Origin: Flavobacterium sp.
GTDB lineage: Bacteria > Bacteroidota > Bacteroidia > Flavobacteriales > Flavobacteriaceae
DNA: 64,000 nt
Reading direction: 5' to 3'
Assembly: GCA_030151255.1 (NCBI GenBank)
Contig: JASLED010000067.1
Coordinates: 62,001 to 126,000 of the forward strand
This document shows positions 18,602 through 27,864 of this stretch, in pieces; the stretch's first letter is position 1, and every line of letters starts with the position of its first letter. Made by a program: the position numbers and the translations under genes. A model generated the notes under the pieces. That model did not search any database, was not told the origin of the DNA, and saw nothing but the letters and a program-made list of their open reading frames with translations.

Positions 18602-19378
18602 ATGATAGAAGCATTTAATATATCTTTCAAAGCAAAAGAACGCTATCTAATCAACAATATTGATTTTAGTTGTAACAATGGCGAATTTATTGCGGTTCTT
18701 GGTCCTAATGGCGCCGGAAAATCAACCTTTTTAAGTTTGTTGGCAGACGAAATTCATCAAAATGGAAATAAAATATCACTTAAATCATGTGAATATCCGC
18801 AATGGTGCAAAAAAACATTGCCCCAACACAAAGCTAAATTCTCACAGCAATTTAACACAGATATTCCTCTTCCTGTTGATGAAGTTGTGATGATGGGAAG
18901 ATATCCTTATTTTGACCATACACCAACTAAAGAAGATATAAAAGCTGTAAAAGAAAGCATGAATTGTATAGATGTTTGCCCATTGCAAGACAGAGAATAC
19001 AATCATTTATCTGGAGGCGAAAAACAACGTGTGCACTTAGCTCGTGTTTTAGCACAACTAAATAATTCGATTGAAAATAAATTGTTATTTTTAGACGAAC
19101 CATTAAATAATTTAGATGTATTGCATCAGCACAAAGTACTAAATCTTATTAAAGAATTTACTCAGCAAGGAAATTCGGCAATTGTTGTACTTCATGACTT
19201 AAATTTAGCAGGACAATTTGCTGATAAAATACTATTATTAAATAAAGGAGAAAAAGTAATTTACGATACTCCTACCACAGTTTTAACACAAGAAATAATT
19301 TCGGAAGTGTACAACTTTCCTTGCATTGTTGCACAAAATCCGGTAAACAATACTCCAATAATTTTATTTGGAGCTTAA
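18602..19378 (+). CDS. hmuV: Heme ABC transporter ATP-binding protein (HmuV-like)
   Basis: 258 residues. Walker A GPNGAGKST (about 35-43), signature LSGGEKQR (about 138), Walker B LLFLDEP (about 162) and the H-loop VVLHDLN (about 197). It follows the permease stop by a single base (TAA, G, ATG), so translational coupling is likely. It powers import with the HmuU-like permease. Confidence 0.93.
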   Translation: MIEAFNISFKAKERYLINNIDFSCNNGEFIAVLGPNGAGKSTFLSLLADEIHQNGNKISLKSCEYPQWCKKTLPQHKAKFSQQFNTDIPLPVDEVVMMGRYPYFDHTPTKEDIKAVKESMNCIDVCPLQDREYNHLSGGEKQRVHLARVLAQLNNSIENKLLFLDEPLNNLDVLHQHKVLNLIKEFTQQGNSAIVVLHDLNLAGQFADKILLLNKGEKVIYDTPTTVLTQEIISEVYNFPCIVAQNPVNNTPIILFGA

Positions 19379-19390
19379 TATCATTGATTT

Positions 19391-20431
19391 ATGAATACAG
19401 AAAACTTATCGTTAAAAGAACGTTGGAACAAATTAAAGGAAGGAAATCCTAGATTGCGTATCAGAAATGCTGCAAAAGAGCTTAATTCTAGTGAAATGGA
19501 ACTGCTAGCTACAAACATTGGCGACTCTACAATTGTTTTAAACAATGATATGACAGCTCTTCTTAGCGACATCGAATCATTGGGCAAAGTAATGGCATTA
19601 ACGCGTAATGATGAATGTGTGCATGAAAGAAAAGGAGTTTATAGCAATCCCGATTTTTCAAATCCACATGCTGGATTATTTGTAAATCCAGATATCGATT
19701 TACGCATTTTCTTATCACATTGGAAATATGCCTTTGCTGTAATTGAAGTTACAGGAAATATTACTCGCAAAAGCATTCAGTTTTTTGGAAAAGACGGTGA
19801 AGCAATCCACAAAATATACCTAACAAATGAAAGCGACGAAGCTGCATTTGACAAATTTGTTGAAAAACACAAAGCAGAAAATCAAGAATTTGAAGTAGTT
19901 ACAACTCCATACACACAAAATTTAGACGAAAGACTAGATGAAGAAATTGATGTAGAGGGTTTTAGAAAAGAATGGGAAGCTTTAAAAGACACTCACGATT
20001 TCTATATGCTGCTAAGAAAATATAACGTTTCTAGAACACAAGCTTTGCGTTTAGCTCCAAGCGAATTTTATGCAAAACAAATTTCTAAAGATGCAATTGT
20101 TTCTATGCTAGAGCAAGCATCTGCTGAGCAAACACCAATTATGGTTTTTGTTGGGAATAAAGGAAATATACAAATTCACACAGGAGAAGTAAGTAAAACA
20201 GTTTGGCATCAAAACTGGTACAACGTATTAGATCCAGACTTTAATATGCATTTAGACATGGACAAGGTGGCGCAAACTTGGATTGTGCGCAAACCTACCG
20301 AAGATGGTATAGTTACTGCAATTGAAGTATTTAACGAAATGGGCGATATCATTGTTCAATTCTTCGGAAAAAGAAAACCTGGAATACCTGAATTAGAAAC
20401 TTGGAGAAACATTGTTGCTCAATTAAACTAA
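19391..20431 (+). CDS. hmuS: Hemin-degrading / heme-trafficking protein HmuS (HemS/ChuS family)
   Basis: 346 residues with the internal duplication typical of HemS/ChuS/HmuS: two related halves, about 1-165 and 185-346, each with a beta core. Matching positions include IRKSIQFFGKDGEAIHKIYLT-type and ITAIEVFNEMGDIIVQFFGK-type segments (for example IQFFGKDGEAIHKIYL and VFNEMGDIIVQFFGKR). The family binds heme in the cytosol and either degrades it or hands it over. It is 12 bp after hmuV and ends at a terminator, completing a hmuTUVS operon. No outer-membrane heme receptor gene is in the window. Confidence 0.9.
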   Translation: MNTENLSLKERWNKLKEGNPRLRIRNAAKELNSSEMELLATNIGDSTIVLNNDMTALLSDIESLGKVMALTRNDECVHERKGVYSNPDFSNPHAGLFVNPDIDLRIFLSHWKYAFAVIEVTGNITRKSIQFFGKDGEAIHKIYLTNESDEAAFDKFVEKHKAENQEFEVVTTPYTQNLDERLDEEIDVEGFRKEWEALKDTHDFYMLLRKYNVSRTQALRLAPSEFYAKQISKDAIVSMLEQASAEQTPIMVFVGNKGNIQIHTGEVSKTVWHQNWYNVLDPDFNMHLDMDKVAQTWIVRKPTEDGIVTAIEVFNEMGDIIVQFFGKRKPGIPELETWRNIVAQLN

Positions 20432-20454
20432 TTTATTTTCTCTATAAATCGTAG

Positions 20455-20484
20455 AAACCAGCTCTTAATCGAGTTGGTTTTTTT
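20455..20484 (+). terminator. Terminator of the hmu operon
   Basis: AACCAGCTC (20456-20464) pairs with GAGTTGGTT (20471-20479; G-T allowed), followed by seven T. Confidence 0.75.
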
Positions 20485-20573
20485 ATTTCTACAAAATTCA
20501 ATTAGCATAAATCAGTAGATTTGCCAAATTAGTTATTGCATTATTTTTAAAATTTCGGAGGTTTAACCAAATC

Positions 20574-20707
20574 TTATCAACGTAAAGATTAGCCTTACTC
20601 AAAGGTCAATAATAAGAAATTTAGTCATATGCATTTTTCAAACAAAATTCCTCAAAAAACCAATTTTAAGAAAAAAAGTTATCAACATCTTTTGATAACT
20701 TAATTTG
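20574..20707 (+). promoter_or_regulatory. nrdBA control region with DnaA-box-like elements
   Basis: TTATCAACG at 20574-20582 and an inverted repeat GTTATCAA-N6-TTGATAAC at 20678-20699 containing TTATCAACA, the same 9-mers that cluster at the putative origin. The repeat abuts TTAATTTG (20700-20707), a variant -7 box seen also before the MBL gene, so a bound protein would block or stimulate this promoter. In E. coli DnaA regulates nrdAB; the same is only inferred here. Confidence 0.45.
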
Positions 20708-20893
20708 CATTTATTTTTGATTTGTCAAACTCTTAATACTAACTTAGCCAAACTGGCTTTTTAAATTACATTGCTTATAAAGCAATAATTACTAAGGCTT
20801 TATGCTAAAAGAGATTTAAAAAAATCGATTTAAAAGTAAAATTTAAAGCTTTTTCTTTTTAAATTAGTTTTCTAACAACCAACACAATTTGCT
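20708..20893 (+). other. Long nrdB leader with two small hairpins
   Basis: If transcription starts after 20707, the leader is about 180 nt, far longer than most in this window. It contains AGCCA-AAC-TGGCT followed by five T (20746-20762, terminator-like but only 5 bp) and TTGCT-TATAA-AGCAA (20771-20785). No known riboswitch was recognised and no leader peptide is evident. Confidence 0.4.
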
Positions 20894-21871
20894 ATGTCTA
20901 TTTTCGATAAAAGAGTGAACTATAAACCATTTGAGTATCCGGGTATTTATCAGTTCACAGATGCTATTAACAAATCGTTTTGGGTTCACAGTGAAGTAGA
21001 TTTTACTGCAGATACACAAGACTTTCACTCGCACTTAACTAAACAAGAACAACTTGCTATTAAAAATAGTTTATTGGCAATTGCTCAAATTGAAGTAGCA
21101 GTAAAAACATTTTGGGGAAATTTATATTTACACTTTCCAAAACCAGAATTTAACGGATTAGGAGCTACGTTTGCTGAATGCGAATTTAGACACTCTGAAG
21201 CATATTCTCGCTTATTAGACGTTTTAGGTTACAATGACGAATTTGAAGATTTATTAAAAATTCCTGTAATTAAAGAACGTGTAGATTATTTATCGTCTGT
21301 ATTAGAAAACTCAAACAACAACACAGATAGAAAAAAATATGTTGTTTCATTAATATTATTTTCTCTATTAATTGAAAACGTTTCGTTATTTAGCCAATTC
21401 GCAATTATCTTATCTTTTACAAGATTTAAAGGATTGATGAAAAACGTAAGTAACATTATTGCCTGGACATCAGTTGACGAGCAAATCCATGCCAATGCTG
21501 GAATCTATATTGTCAATATAATCAGAGAAGAATTTCCTGATTTCTTCGACGAAGAATTAGTTCGTCACGTAAACGAAGTTGTAAAACACTCCATTGAAAT
21601 TGAAGCTAAAATTTTAGATTGGATTTTTGAAACTGGAACAATAGAAACCGTAAACAAACAAGATTTACTAAACTTCATGAAATTTAGAGTTGATGAAAGT
21701 ATGATGAAAATTGGTTTACAAAAAGTATACAATACAACTCAGGCAGAATACAAACCGATGGCTTGGTTTGAAGAAGAAGTTTTTGCAAACAGCTTAGACG
21801 ATTTCTTTGCAAAAAGACCTGTTGATTATACCAAACATGACAAAAGTATAACAGCCGACGACTTATTCTAA
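20894..21871 (+). CDS. nrdB: Ribonucleoside-diphosphate reductase, beta subunit
   Basis: 325 residues. A class I radical-generating subunit: E97-F-R-H100-SEA-Y104 corresponds to the E-x-x-H-x-x-x-Y radical site, and the later metal ligands are in DEQIHA (about 196-201). The C-terminus ADDLF is the acidic tail that docks on the alpha subunit. The tyrosine is kept, so it reads as an ordinary Tyr-radical enzyme. No N-terminal ATP-cone, which some flavobacterial NrdB proteins have. Order is nrdB then nrdA, 19 bp apart, one transcript. Confidence 0.96.
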   Translation: MSIFDKRVNYKPFEYPGIYQFTDAINKSFWVHSEVDFTADTQDFHSHLTKQEQLAIKNSLLAIAQIEVAVKTFWGNLYLHFPKPEFNGLGATFAECEFRHSEAYSRLLDVLGYNDEFEDLLKIPVIKERVDYLSSVLENSNNNTDRKKYVVSLILFSLLIENVSLFSQFAIILSFTRFKGLMKNVSNIIAWTSVDEQIHANAGIYIVNIIREEFPDFFDEELVRHVNEVVKHSIEIEAKILDWIFETGTIETVNKQDLLNFMKFRVDESMMKIGLQKVYNTTQAEYKPMAWFEEEVFANSLDDFFAKRPVDYTKHDKSITADDLF

Positions 21872-21890
21872 TTAATCTCTAAAATTGCAA

Positions 21891-23591
21891 ATGACCATGA
21901 AAAATCTTGAACTACCTTTAGAAACTATAGATAATACCAACTTACAAGAAAAACTTTGGTGGAAAAACTCTGAAAGTGAGCAAATTCTAAACAGAGGTTA
22001 CTTACTAAAAGGCGAAACTGTTGAAGGCGCAATTGACCGTATTACAACAGCAGCTGCAAAACGCTTATTTAAACCCGAATTAAAAGAATCATTTCAAGAA
22101 ATGATTGAACGTGGCTGGATGAGCCTTAGTTCACCTATTTGGGCTAATATGGGTACTGAGCGTGGCTTGCCAATTTCTTGTTTCAACGTGAATATTCCTG
22201 ACAGCATTGAAGGAATTACGCACAAGTTAGGAGAAGTTATCATGCAAACAAAAATTGGTGGCGGTACATCTGGTTATTTTGGTAATCTAAGAGAAAGAGG
22301 AAGTGCTGTAACAGACAACGGAAAAAGTAGTGGAGCTGTTAGTTTCATGAAACTTTTTGATACAGCGATGGATACTATTTCGCAAGGTGGTGTAAGACGA
22401 GGCGCTTTTGCTGCTTATCTTGACATTGATCACCCAGATTGCGAAGAGTTCTTAAACATTAAAAACATTGGAAATCCAATTCAAAATTTATTCTTCGGAG
22501 TAAACATTCCTGATTATTGGATGAAAGAAATGATTGACGGAGATAAAGAAAAAAGACAATTGTGGGCAAAAGTTCTGGAAAGCAGACAGCAAAAAGGAAT
22601 GCCATACTTATTCTTCTCTGACAACGTAAATAGCAATAAACCTCAGGTTTACAAAGATTTGAACTTACGCATTAACGCAAGTAATCTTTGTTCTGAAATT
22701 ATGTTGCCATCAACAGATGACGAATCGTTTATTTGTTGTTTATCGTCAATGAACTTAGAGTTATATGACGAATGGAAAGATACAGAAGCTGTAAAATTAG
22801 CTATCTTTTTCTTGGATGCAGTTTTACAAGAATTTATAGAAAAAACAGAAGGAAATTACTACTTAGCTTCTGCAAATAAATTTGCTAAAAGACACCGTGC
22901 TCTTGGTTTAGGTGTTTTAGGATGGCATTCTTATTTACAGAAAAATATGATTCCTTTTGAAGGATTAGAAGCAAAAATGTTGACAAATCAAATCTTTGAA
23001 AACATTAGCACAAAAGCAGACAAAGCTTCACAAGAATTAGCACGTATTTATGGTGAACCAGAAATCTTAAAAGGATACGGACGTCGTAATACAACAACAA
23101 TGGCAATTGCACCTACAACATCTTCATCAGCTATTTTAGGGCAAACTTCTCCAGGTATTGAACCGTTTAGTAGCAATTATTACAAAGCAGGTTTATCAAA
23201 AGGAAACTTTATGCGTCAGAATAAATACCTAACGGCGCTTTTGGCTGAAAAAGGTATGGACAACGAAGAAACTTGGAGAAACATTATGCTTTCTGGCGGA
23301 AGTGTTCAGCAATTGAATGGATTGACAGAAGAAGAAAAAGCCGTTTTTAAAACATTTAAAGAAATCAGTCAATTAGAAATTATTCAACAAGCTGCTATTC
23401 GTCAAAAATATGTAGACCAATCGCAAAGTTTAAACTTAAATATTCCTTCATCTTTGCCAATTAAAGACGTAAACAGATTAATGATTGAAGCGTGGGAATT
23501 AGGAGTTAAAACATTGTATTACCAAAGAAGTCAGAGTGTATCAAAAGAAATGGTTGCAAGCTTAGTAGATTGTGTAAGCTGTGAGGCTTAA
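21891..23591 (+). CDS. nrdA: Ribonucleoside-diphosphate reductase, alpha subunit, without ATP-cone
   Basis: 566 residues from ATG 21891 (a TTG six bases earlier and an ATG at 21897 are alternatives). It reduces ribonucleotides to deoxyribonucleotides. Visible catalytic residues: C97 in GLPISCF and C282 in ICCLSSMNL (redox pair), N265-C267-E269 in NLCSE (thiyl site), the YY of LYYQRSQS for radical transfer, and the C-terminal C-V-S-C (561-564) that recharges the enzyme. The catalytic barrel starts almost at once, so the roughly 90-residue ATP-cone used for overall activity control is absent. Followed by a strong terminator. Confidence 0.96.
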   Translation: MTMKNLELPLETIDNTNLQEKLWWKNSESEQILNRGYLLKGETVEGAIDRITTAAAKRLFKPELKESFQEMIERGWMSLSSPIWANMGTERGLPISCFNVNIPDSIEGITHKLGEVIMQTKIGGGTSGYFGNLRERGSAVTDNGKSSGAVSFMKLFDTAMDTISQGGVRRGAFAAYLDIDHPDCEEFLNIKNIGNPIQNLFFGVNIPDYWMKEMIDGDKEKRQLWAKVLESRQQKGMPYLFFSDNVNSNKPQVYKDLNLRINASNLCSEIMLPSTDDESFICCLSSMNLELYDEWKDTEAVKLAIFFLDAVLQEFIEKTEGNYYLASANKFAKRHRALGLGVLGWHSYLQKNMIPFEGLEAKMLTNQIFENISTKADKASQELARIYGEPEILKGYGRRNTTTMAIAPTTSSSAILGQTSPGIEPFSSNYYKAGLSKGNFMRQNKYLTALLAEKGMDNEETWRNIMLSGGSVQQLNGLTEEEKAVFKTFKEISQLEIIQQAAIRQKYVDQSQSLNLNIPSSLPIKDVNRLMIEAWELGVKTLYYQRSQSVSKEMVASLVDCVSCEA

Positions 23592-23610
23592 TTAAAATAT
23601 TATCAATACA

Positions 23611-23639
23611 AAAAAGAACCTTTAAAAGGTTCTTTTTTT
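23611..23639 (+). terminator. Terminator of nrdBA
   Basis: AAAAAGAACCTTT pairs with AAAGGTTCTTTTT, with a continuing T-run, 19 bp past the nrdA stop. Confidence 0.85.
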
Positions 23640-23726
23640 ATATCACTTCATTTAAAAAGGTTTTAAAGCTTTTTGTAATTTGTTTAAGGAATTTTCTTCA
23701 GCGAAATAAAAAAACGGTTAAAAACA

Positions 23727-23757
23727 AAGGCTAAGCATTAAAAAAACGCTTAGCCTT
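23727..23757 (-). terminator. Terminator of the sufABCD operon
   Basis: AAGGCTAAGC (23727-23736) and GCTTAGCCTT (23748-23757), followed on the minus strand by TTGTTTTT; 27 bp past the sufD stop. Confidence 0.75.
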
Positions 23758-23783
23758 CACTGTTTATATAACTTTAATATTTA

Positions 23784-25103
23784 TTAAATTTCAAATCCCA
23801 TCGAAACTCCTAACTTAGTTGCAATAACCTTAGCTACTTTTGCTTTTAATTCAGGAATTCTGATTGATTCGGTAACCTCATCTGTAAATGCGTACATCAA
23901 CAATGCCTTAGCTTCTTTTTTAGGAATACCTCTTTGTCTTAAATAAAACATTGCATCTGAATCTAACTGTCCAATCGTACAACCGTGAGAACAACGAACA
24001 TCATCAGCAAAAATTTCTAACTGCGGCTTTGCATAAACCTGAGCTTTGTCTGACAATAATATGTTGTTATTTTGCTGAAAACCATCTGTTTTTTGAGCAA
24101 TTTTATCTACATAAATTTTTCCGTTAAAAACTCCTACAGAATTATCATCGTAAATACCTTTATAATTTTGGTGACTTTCACAATTTGGTTGATCGTGAGA
24201 AACCAACGTATAATGATCTACGTGTTGTTTTCCGCCAATTAACGTAATTCCTTTCATTGTGCTATCAATACGTTCTCCATCTTGATAGAAATTCAGGTTA
24301 TTTCTCGTTAATTTTCCTCCGAAAGAAAACGTATGAACAGAAACTCTACTTTCTTGCTTTTGCTTAACAAATGTATTATCAATCAACGTTCCGGTTTCTA
24401 AATCATTTTGAAGCTTGTAGAAATCAACTATTGCACGTTTTGCAGCAAAAATTTCAGTTACAGAATTTGTAAATACATTACATTCTGCCAAACTTTGGTG
24501 ACGTTCTAGAATTTGAACGTGAGCATTTTCTCCAACAATAACCAAATTACGTGGTTGCACCAACAAAGCTTGTTCTTCAACTGTTGATAAATAAATGATC
24601 TCAATTGGCTTAGAAACTACTTTGCTTTTCGGAATATTGATAAAAGCTCCTTCCACTGCATAAGCTGTATTTAAAGCTGTTAAACTATCGTTTTTATCCG
24701 TGAAAGTATTGTAATAAGTATCTATTAGCATTTTATATTTAGGCTTTGTTAAAGCTGATGACAACAAACAAACGTCAATTCCTTCGTGAGTTGTAGCTGA
24801 TAAATGCGCACTAAATATTCCGTTGATGAATACTAACTTATATGTATCAGAATCTCCTAAAAAGTATTCTTTTACATCTTTGTAATCAACAGCTGCTTTA
24901 GCTTTTGGCAATACACAAAAATCATTCTTAAGAATAGAGTTTAATGATGTATATTTCCAAGCTTCGTCTTTTTTAGTAGGAAATCCTTTATTTTCGAATG
25001 TCTTTAATCCTTCTAAACGAATATCGTGCAAAGTATCATGTTCTCCTTGCAACTGTTGTTCAAAAGCAACAAAAGACGTTATTAATTTATCTTTAAGTTC
25101 CAT
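23784..25103 (-). CDS. sufD: Fe-S cluster assembly protein SufD
   Basis: 439 residues. The SufBD beta-helix core is evident, with a C-terminal block DDVRCSHGCTIGQLDSDAMFYLRQRGIPKKEA typical of SufD. SufD partners SufB and SufC in the scaffold that builds Fe-S clusters under iron limitation or oxidative stress. Last gene of sufA-like/sufB/sufC/sufD, 56 bp after sufC; a terminator follows, so it is not in the same transcript as sufS. Confidence 0.95.
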   Translation of the reverse strand: MELKDKLITSFVAFEQQLQGEHDTLHDIRLEGLKTFENKGFPTKKDEAWKYTSLNSILKNDFCVLPKAKAAVDYKDVKEYFLGDSDTYKLVFINGIFSAHLSATTHEGIDVCLLSSALTKPKYKMLIDTYYNTFTDKNDSLTALNTAYAVEGAFINIPKSKVVSKPIEIIYLSTVEEQALLVQPRNLVIVGENAHVQILERHQSLAECNVFTNSVTEIFAAKRAIVDFYKLQNDLETGTLIDNTFVKQKQESRVSVHTFSFGGKLTRNNLNFYQDGERIDSTMKGITLIGGKQHVDHYTLVSHDQPNCESHQNYKGIYDDNSVGVFNGKIYVDKIAQKTDGFQQNNNILLSDKAQVYAKPQLEIFADDVRCSHGCTIGQLDSDAMFYLRQRGIPKKEAKALLMYAFTDEVTESIRIPELKAKVAKVIATKLGVSMGFEI

Positions 25104-25159
25104 ATGTTTTTCTTCAAATTAGATTAAAAATTAGATGTTCTGAAAAGAAATAGAATCTA

Positions 25160-25906
25160 TTACAAAGATTCTTTAATCCAATCGTATCCTTTTTCTTCTA
25201 ATTCTAATGCTAACTCTTTTCCTCCTGTTTTAACGATTTTTCCATCAACTAAAACGTGAACGAAATTTGGCACTATATAATCCAATAAACGTTGATAATG
25301 TGTAATTATAATTACAGCATTGTCTTCGCTTTTCAACTTATTTACACCATTTGCAACAATGCGCAATGCATCGATATCTAATCCAGAATCTGTTTCGTCC
25401 AAAATAGCTAATTTAGGATCAAGCATCGCCATCTGAAAAATTTCATTACGTTTTTTCTCTCCTCCAGAAAAACCTTGGTTTAAAGAACGAGATAAAAACT
25501 TGCGATCGATTTCTAACAATTCTGCTTTTTCTTTTATTTTTTTCAGCATTTCGTTTGCTGGCATTTCTTCTTGTCCGTTTGCTTTTCTAGCTTCATTAAT
25601 TGCTGTTTTAATGAAGTTTGTAACCGAAACTCCTGGAATTTCTACTGGATATTGAAAAGACAAGAAAACACCTTTATGTGCTCTTTCTTCAGGAGATAAT
25701 TCTCCTAATTCTTCTCCAACTAATAACATTTCCCCTTCTGTTACTTCAAAAGCTTCGTTACCAGCAATAACAGATGATAGTGTACTTTTTCCGGCACCAT
25801 TTGGTCCCATAATAGCGTGCACTTCTCCTGCTTTAACTTCTAAATTAATTCCTTTTAATATTTCTTTATTATCAACACTTGCGTGTAAGTTTTTTATCTG
25901 TAACAT
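25160..25906 (-). CDS. sufC: Fe-S cluster assembly ATPase SufC
   Basis: 248 residues. ABC ATPase with Walker A GPNGAGKST (about 34-42), the SufC-type signature FSGGEKKRNEI (about 147), Walker B LAILDETDSGLD (about 168) and ITHYQRLL in the H-loop. It drives conformational change of SufB-SufD. 50 bp downstream of sufB. Confidence 0.97.
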   Translation of the reverse strand: MLQIKNLHASVDNKEILKGINLEVKAGEVHAIMGPNGAGKSTLSSVIAGNEAFEVTEGEMLLVGEELGELSPEERAHKGVFLSFQYPVEIPGVSVTNFIKTAINEARKANGQEEMPANEMLKKIKEKAELLEIDRKFLSRSLNQGFSGGEKKRNEIFQMAMLDPKLAILDETDSGLDIDALRIVANGVNKLKSEDNAVIIITHYQRLLDYIVPNFVHVLVDGKIVKTGGKELALELEEKGYDWIKESL

Positions 25907-25956
25907 AAATTGTCTGTATTTAAATTTTGTAATGATTGAGATGGAAAATTAATCCA

Positions 25957-27405
25957 TTATCCCACGCTTCCTTCTAATGAAATTTCTAGTAATTTTTGTG
26001 CTTCCACAGCAAACTCCATTGGCAATTTGTTTAATACCTCTTTAGAGAATCCGTTTACAATTAAAGCAATTGCTTTTTCTGTTGGAATACCACGTTGATT
26101 ACAATAAAAAATTTGATCTTCTCCAATTTTACTCGTTGTTGCTTCGTGTTCAATTTGAGCGGTTGAATTTTTCGTTTCAATATAAGGGAACGTATGTGCA
26201 CCACATTCATTACCCATTAACAAAGAGTCACATTGTGAAAAGTTACGAGCGTTTTCTGCTCTTGGTCCCACTTGAACTAAACCTCTATAACTATTTTGAG
26301 ATTTACCCGCAGAAATACCTTTTGAAATGATTGTTGATCTTGTGTTTTTACCCAAGTGAATCATTTTAGTACCTGTATCTGCTTGTTGAAAGTTATTTGT
26401 TACTGCTACCGAATAAAATTCTCCCACAGAATTATCTCCTTTTAGGATACAAGAAGGATATTTCCATGTTACAGCAGAACCTGTTTCAACTTGTGTCCAA
26501 GAAATTTTGGCATTAGTTTCGCAAATTCCACGTTTTGTTACAAAATTGTATACTCCACCTTTTCCTTCGCTATTTCCTGGGAACCAGTTTTGTACTGTTG
26601 AGTATTTAATTTCTGAATCATCTAAAGCGATTAATTCTACCACAGCAGCATGCAATTGATTTTCATCTCTTGATGGAGCGGTACATCCTTCTAAATAAGA
26701 CACATAACTTCCTTGATCTGCAATAACTAATGTACGTTCGAATTGACCTGTACCTGCTTGATTAATACGGAAATACGTTGATAATTCCATTGGACAACGA
26801 ATGCCTTTAGGAATGTAACAAAACGATCCGTCTGAGAATACAGCAGAGTTTAATGCTGCATAAAAATTATCTGTTTGAGGAACAACTGATCCAATGTACT
26901 TTTTAACTAGTTCTGGATGTTCTTTTATTGCCTCAGAAATAGAACAGAAAATAATTCCTTTCTCTGCCAAAGTATCTTTAAATGTGGTAGCAACAGAAAC
27001 CGAATCCATTACAATATCAATAGCTACACCAGACAAACGTTTTTGTTCGTCAATAGAGATTCCTAGTTTATTGAATGTTTCTATTAACTCTGGATCAACC
27101 TCATCCAAGCTGTTGTATTTGCTCTTTCCTTTTGGTGCAGAATAATATGAAATAGCCTGAAAATCAGGTTTTTCATAATGTACATTTGCCCATTCAGGCT
27201 CTATCATTCCTTGCCAAATTCTAAAAGCTTCTAATCTCCATTCTGTCATCCATTCTGGCTCTTCCTTTTTGGCAGAAATTGCACGAATGATATCTTCATT
27301 TAATCCAATTGGAAATGTTTCAGATTCTATATCCGTATAAAATCCGTACTCATATTCCTTAGTTTCTAATTCTTTTTTTAAATCTTCTTCTGTATACTTG
27401 CTCAT
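25957..27405 (-). CDS. sufB: Fe-S cluster assembly scaffold SufB
   Basis: 482 residues, normal length. Typical blocks are FCYIPKGIRCPMELSTYFRIN, EGCTAPSRDENQLHAAVVELIA, VQNWFPGN and NSTAQIEHEATTSKIGEDQIFYCNQRGI. SufB is the sulfur acceptor and scaffold of the SufBC2D complex. Located 90 bp after the IscA/SufA-type gene and just before sufC. Confidence 0.97.
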   Translation of the reverse strand: MSKYTEEDLKKELETKEYEYGFYTDIESETFPIGLNEDIIRAISAKKEEPEWMTEWRLEAFRIWQGMIEPEWANVHYEKPDFQAISYYSAPKGKSKYNSLDEVDPELIETFNKLGISIDEQKRLSGVAIDIVMDSVSVATTFKDTLAEKGIIFCSISEAIKEHPELVKKYIGSVVPQTDNFYAALNSAVFSDGSFCYIPKGIRCPMELSTYFRINQAGTGQFERTLVIADQGSYVSYLEGCTAPSRDENQLHAAVVELIALDDSEIKYSTVQNWFPGNSEGKGGVYNFVTKRGICETNAKISWTQVETGSAVTWKYPSCILKGDNSVGEFYSVAVTNNFQQADTGTKMIHLGKNTRSTIISKGISAGKSQNSYRGLVQVGPRAENARNFSQCDSLLMGNECGAHTFPYIETKNSTAQIEHEATTSKIGEDQIFYCNQRGIPTEKAIALIVNGFSKEVLNKLPMEFAVEAQKLLEISLEGSVG

Positions 27406-27495
27406 ATATTAATACTTAAAAGCAATTATTACCTGCTTCTACATTAGACTTTACTTTCTTAAAGACAAGATCTGACCCTGCTCCTTTTTTTGTTT

Positions 27496-27825
27496 CTATA
27501 AAGAAAAACTTTCTCCACAACCGCAAGTTCTACTTGCATTAGGATTATTAAAATGGAAACCTTTTCCGTTTAATCCGCCAGAATATTCAAGAGTTGTTCC
27601 TACCAAATACAAAAAACTCTTTTTATCCACTGCAATCTTTACTCCGTTATCTTCAAAAACTTTATCACTTTCTGTAATATCGTGATCAAATTTTAATTGA
27701 TACGATAAACCAGAGCATCCTCCGCTCTCTACACCTACGCGAACGTAATCTTTTGTGACATCAAAACCTTCATCTTCCATCAAAAGAGCTACTCGCTTAC
27801 TTGCTATATCTGAAACTTTTATCAT
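27496..27825 (-). CDS. HesB/IscA/SufA family A-type Fe-S carrier
   Basis: 109 residues with the three invariant cysteines of A-type carriers: ESGGCSGLSYQL (about C37) and the terminal TCGCGESFSL (C-x-C). It carries assembled clusters from the SufBCD scaffold to apoproteins. First gene of the suf operon, 39 bp downstream of a -7 box. It could be named sufA, iscA or erpA; sequence alone does not decide. Confidence 0.93.
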   Translation of the reverse strand: MIKVSDIASKRVALLMEDEGFDVTKDYVRVGVESGGCSGLSYQLKFDHDITESDKVFEDNGVKIAVDKKSFLYLVGTTLEYSGGLNGKGFHFNNPNASRTCGCGESFSL

Positions 27826-27864
27826 ACGTTTTTAATTAAAATAGATTAATTCTATAATCATTTA

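Noticed and set aside
20678..20699. Inverted repeat before nrdB as an NrdR box
   Set aside because: It does not fit the NrdR consensus (ACACwATATwTTGTGT-like); the halves match DnaA-box-like words instead.
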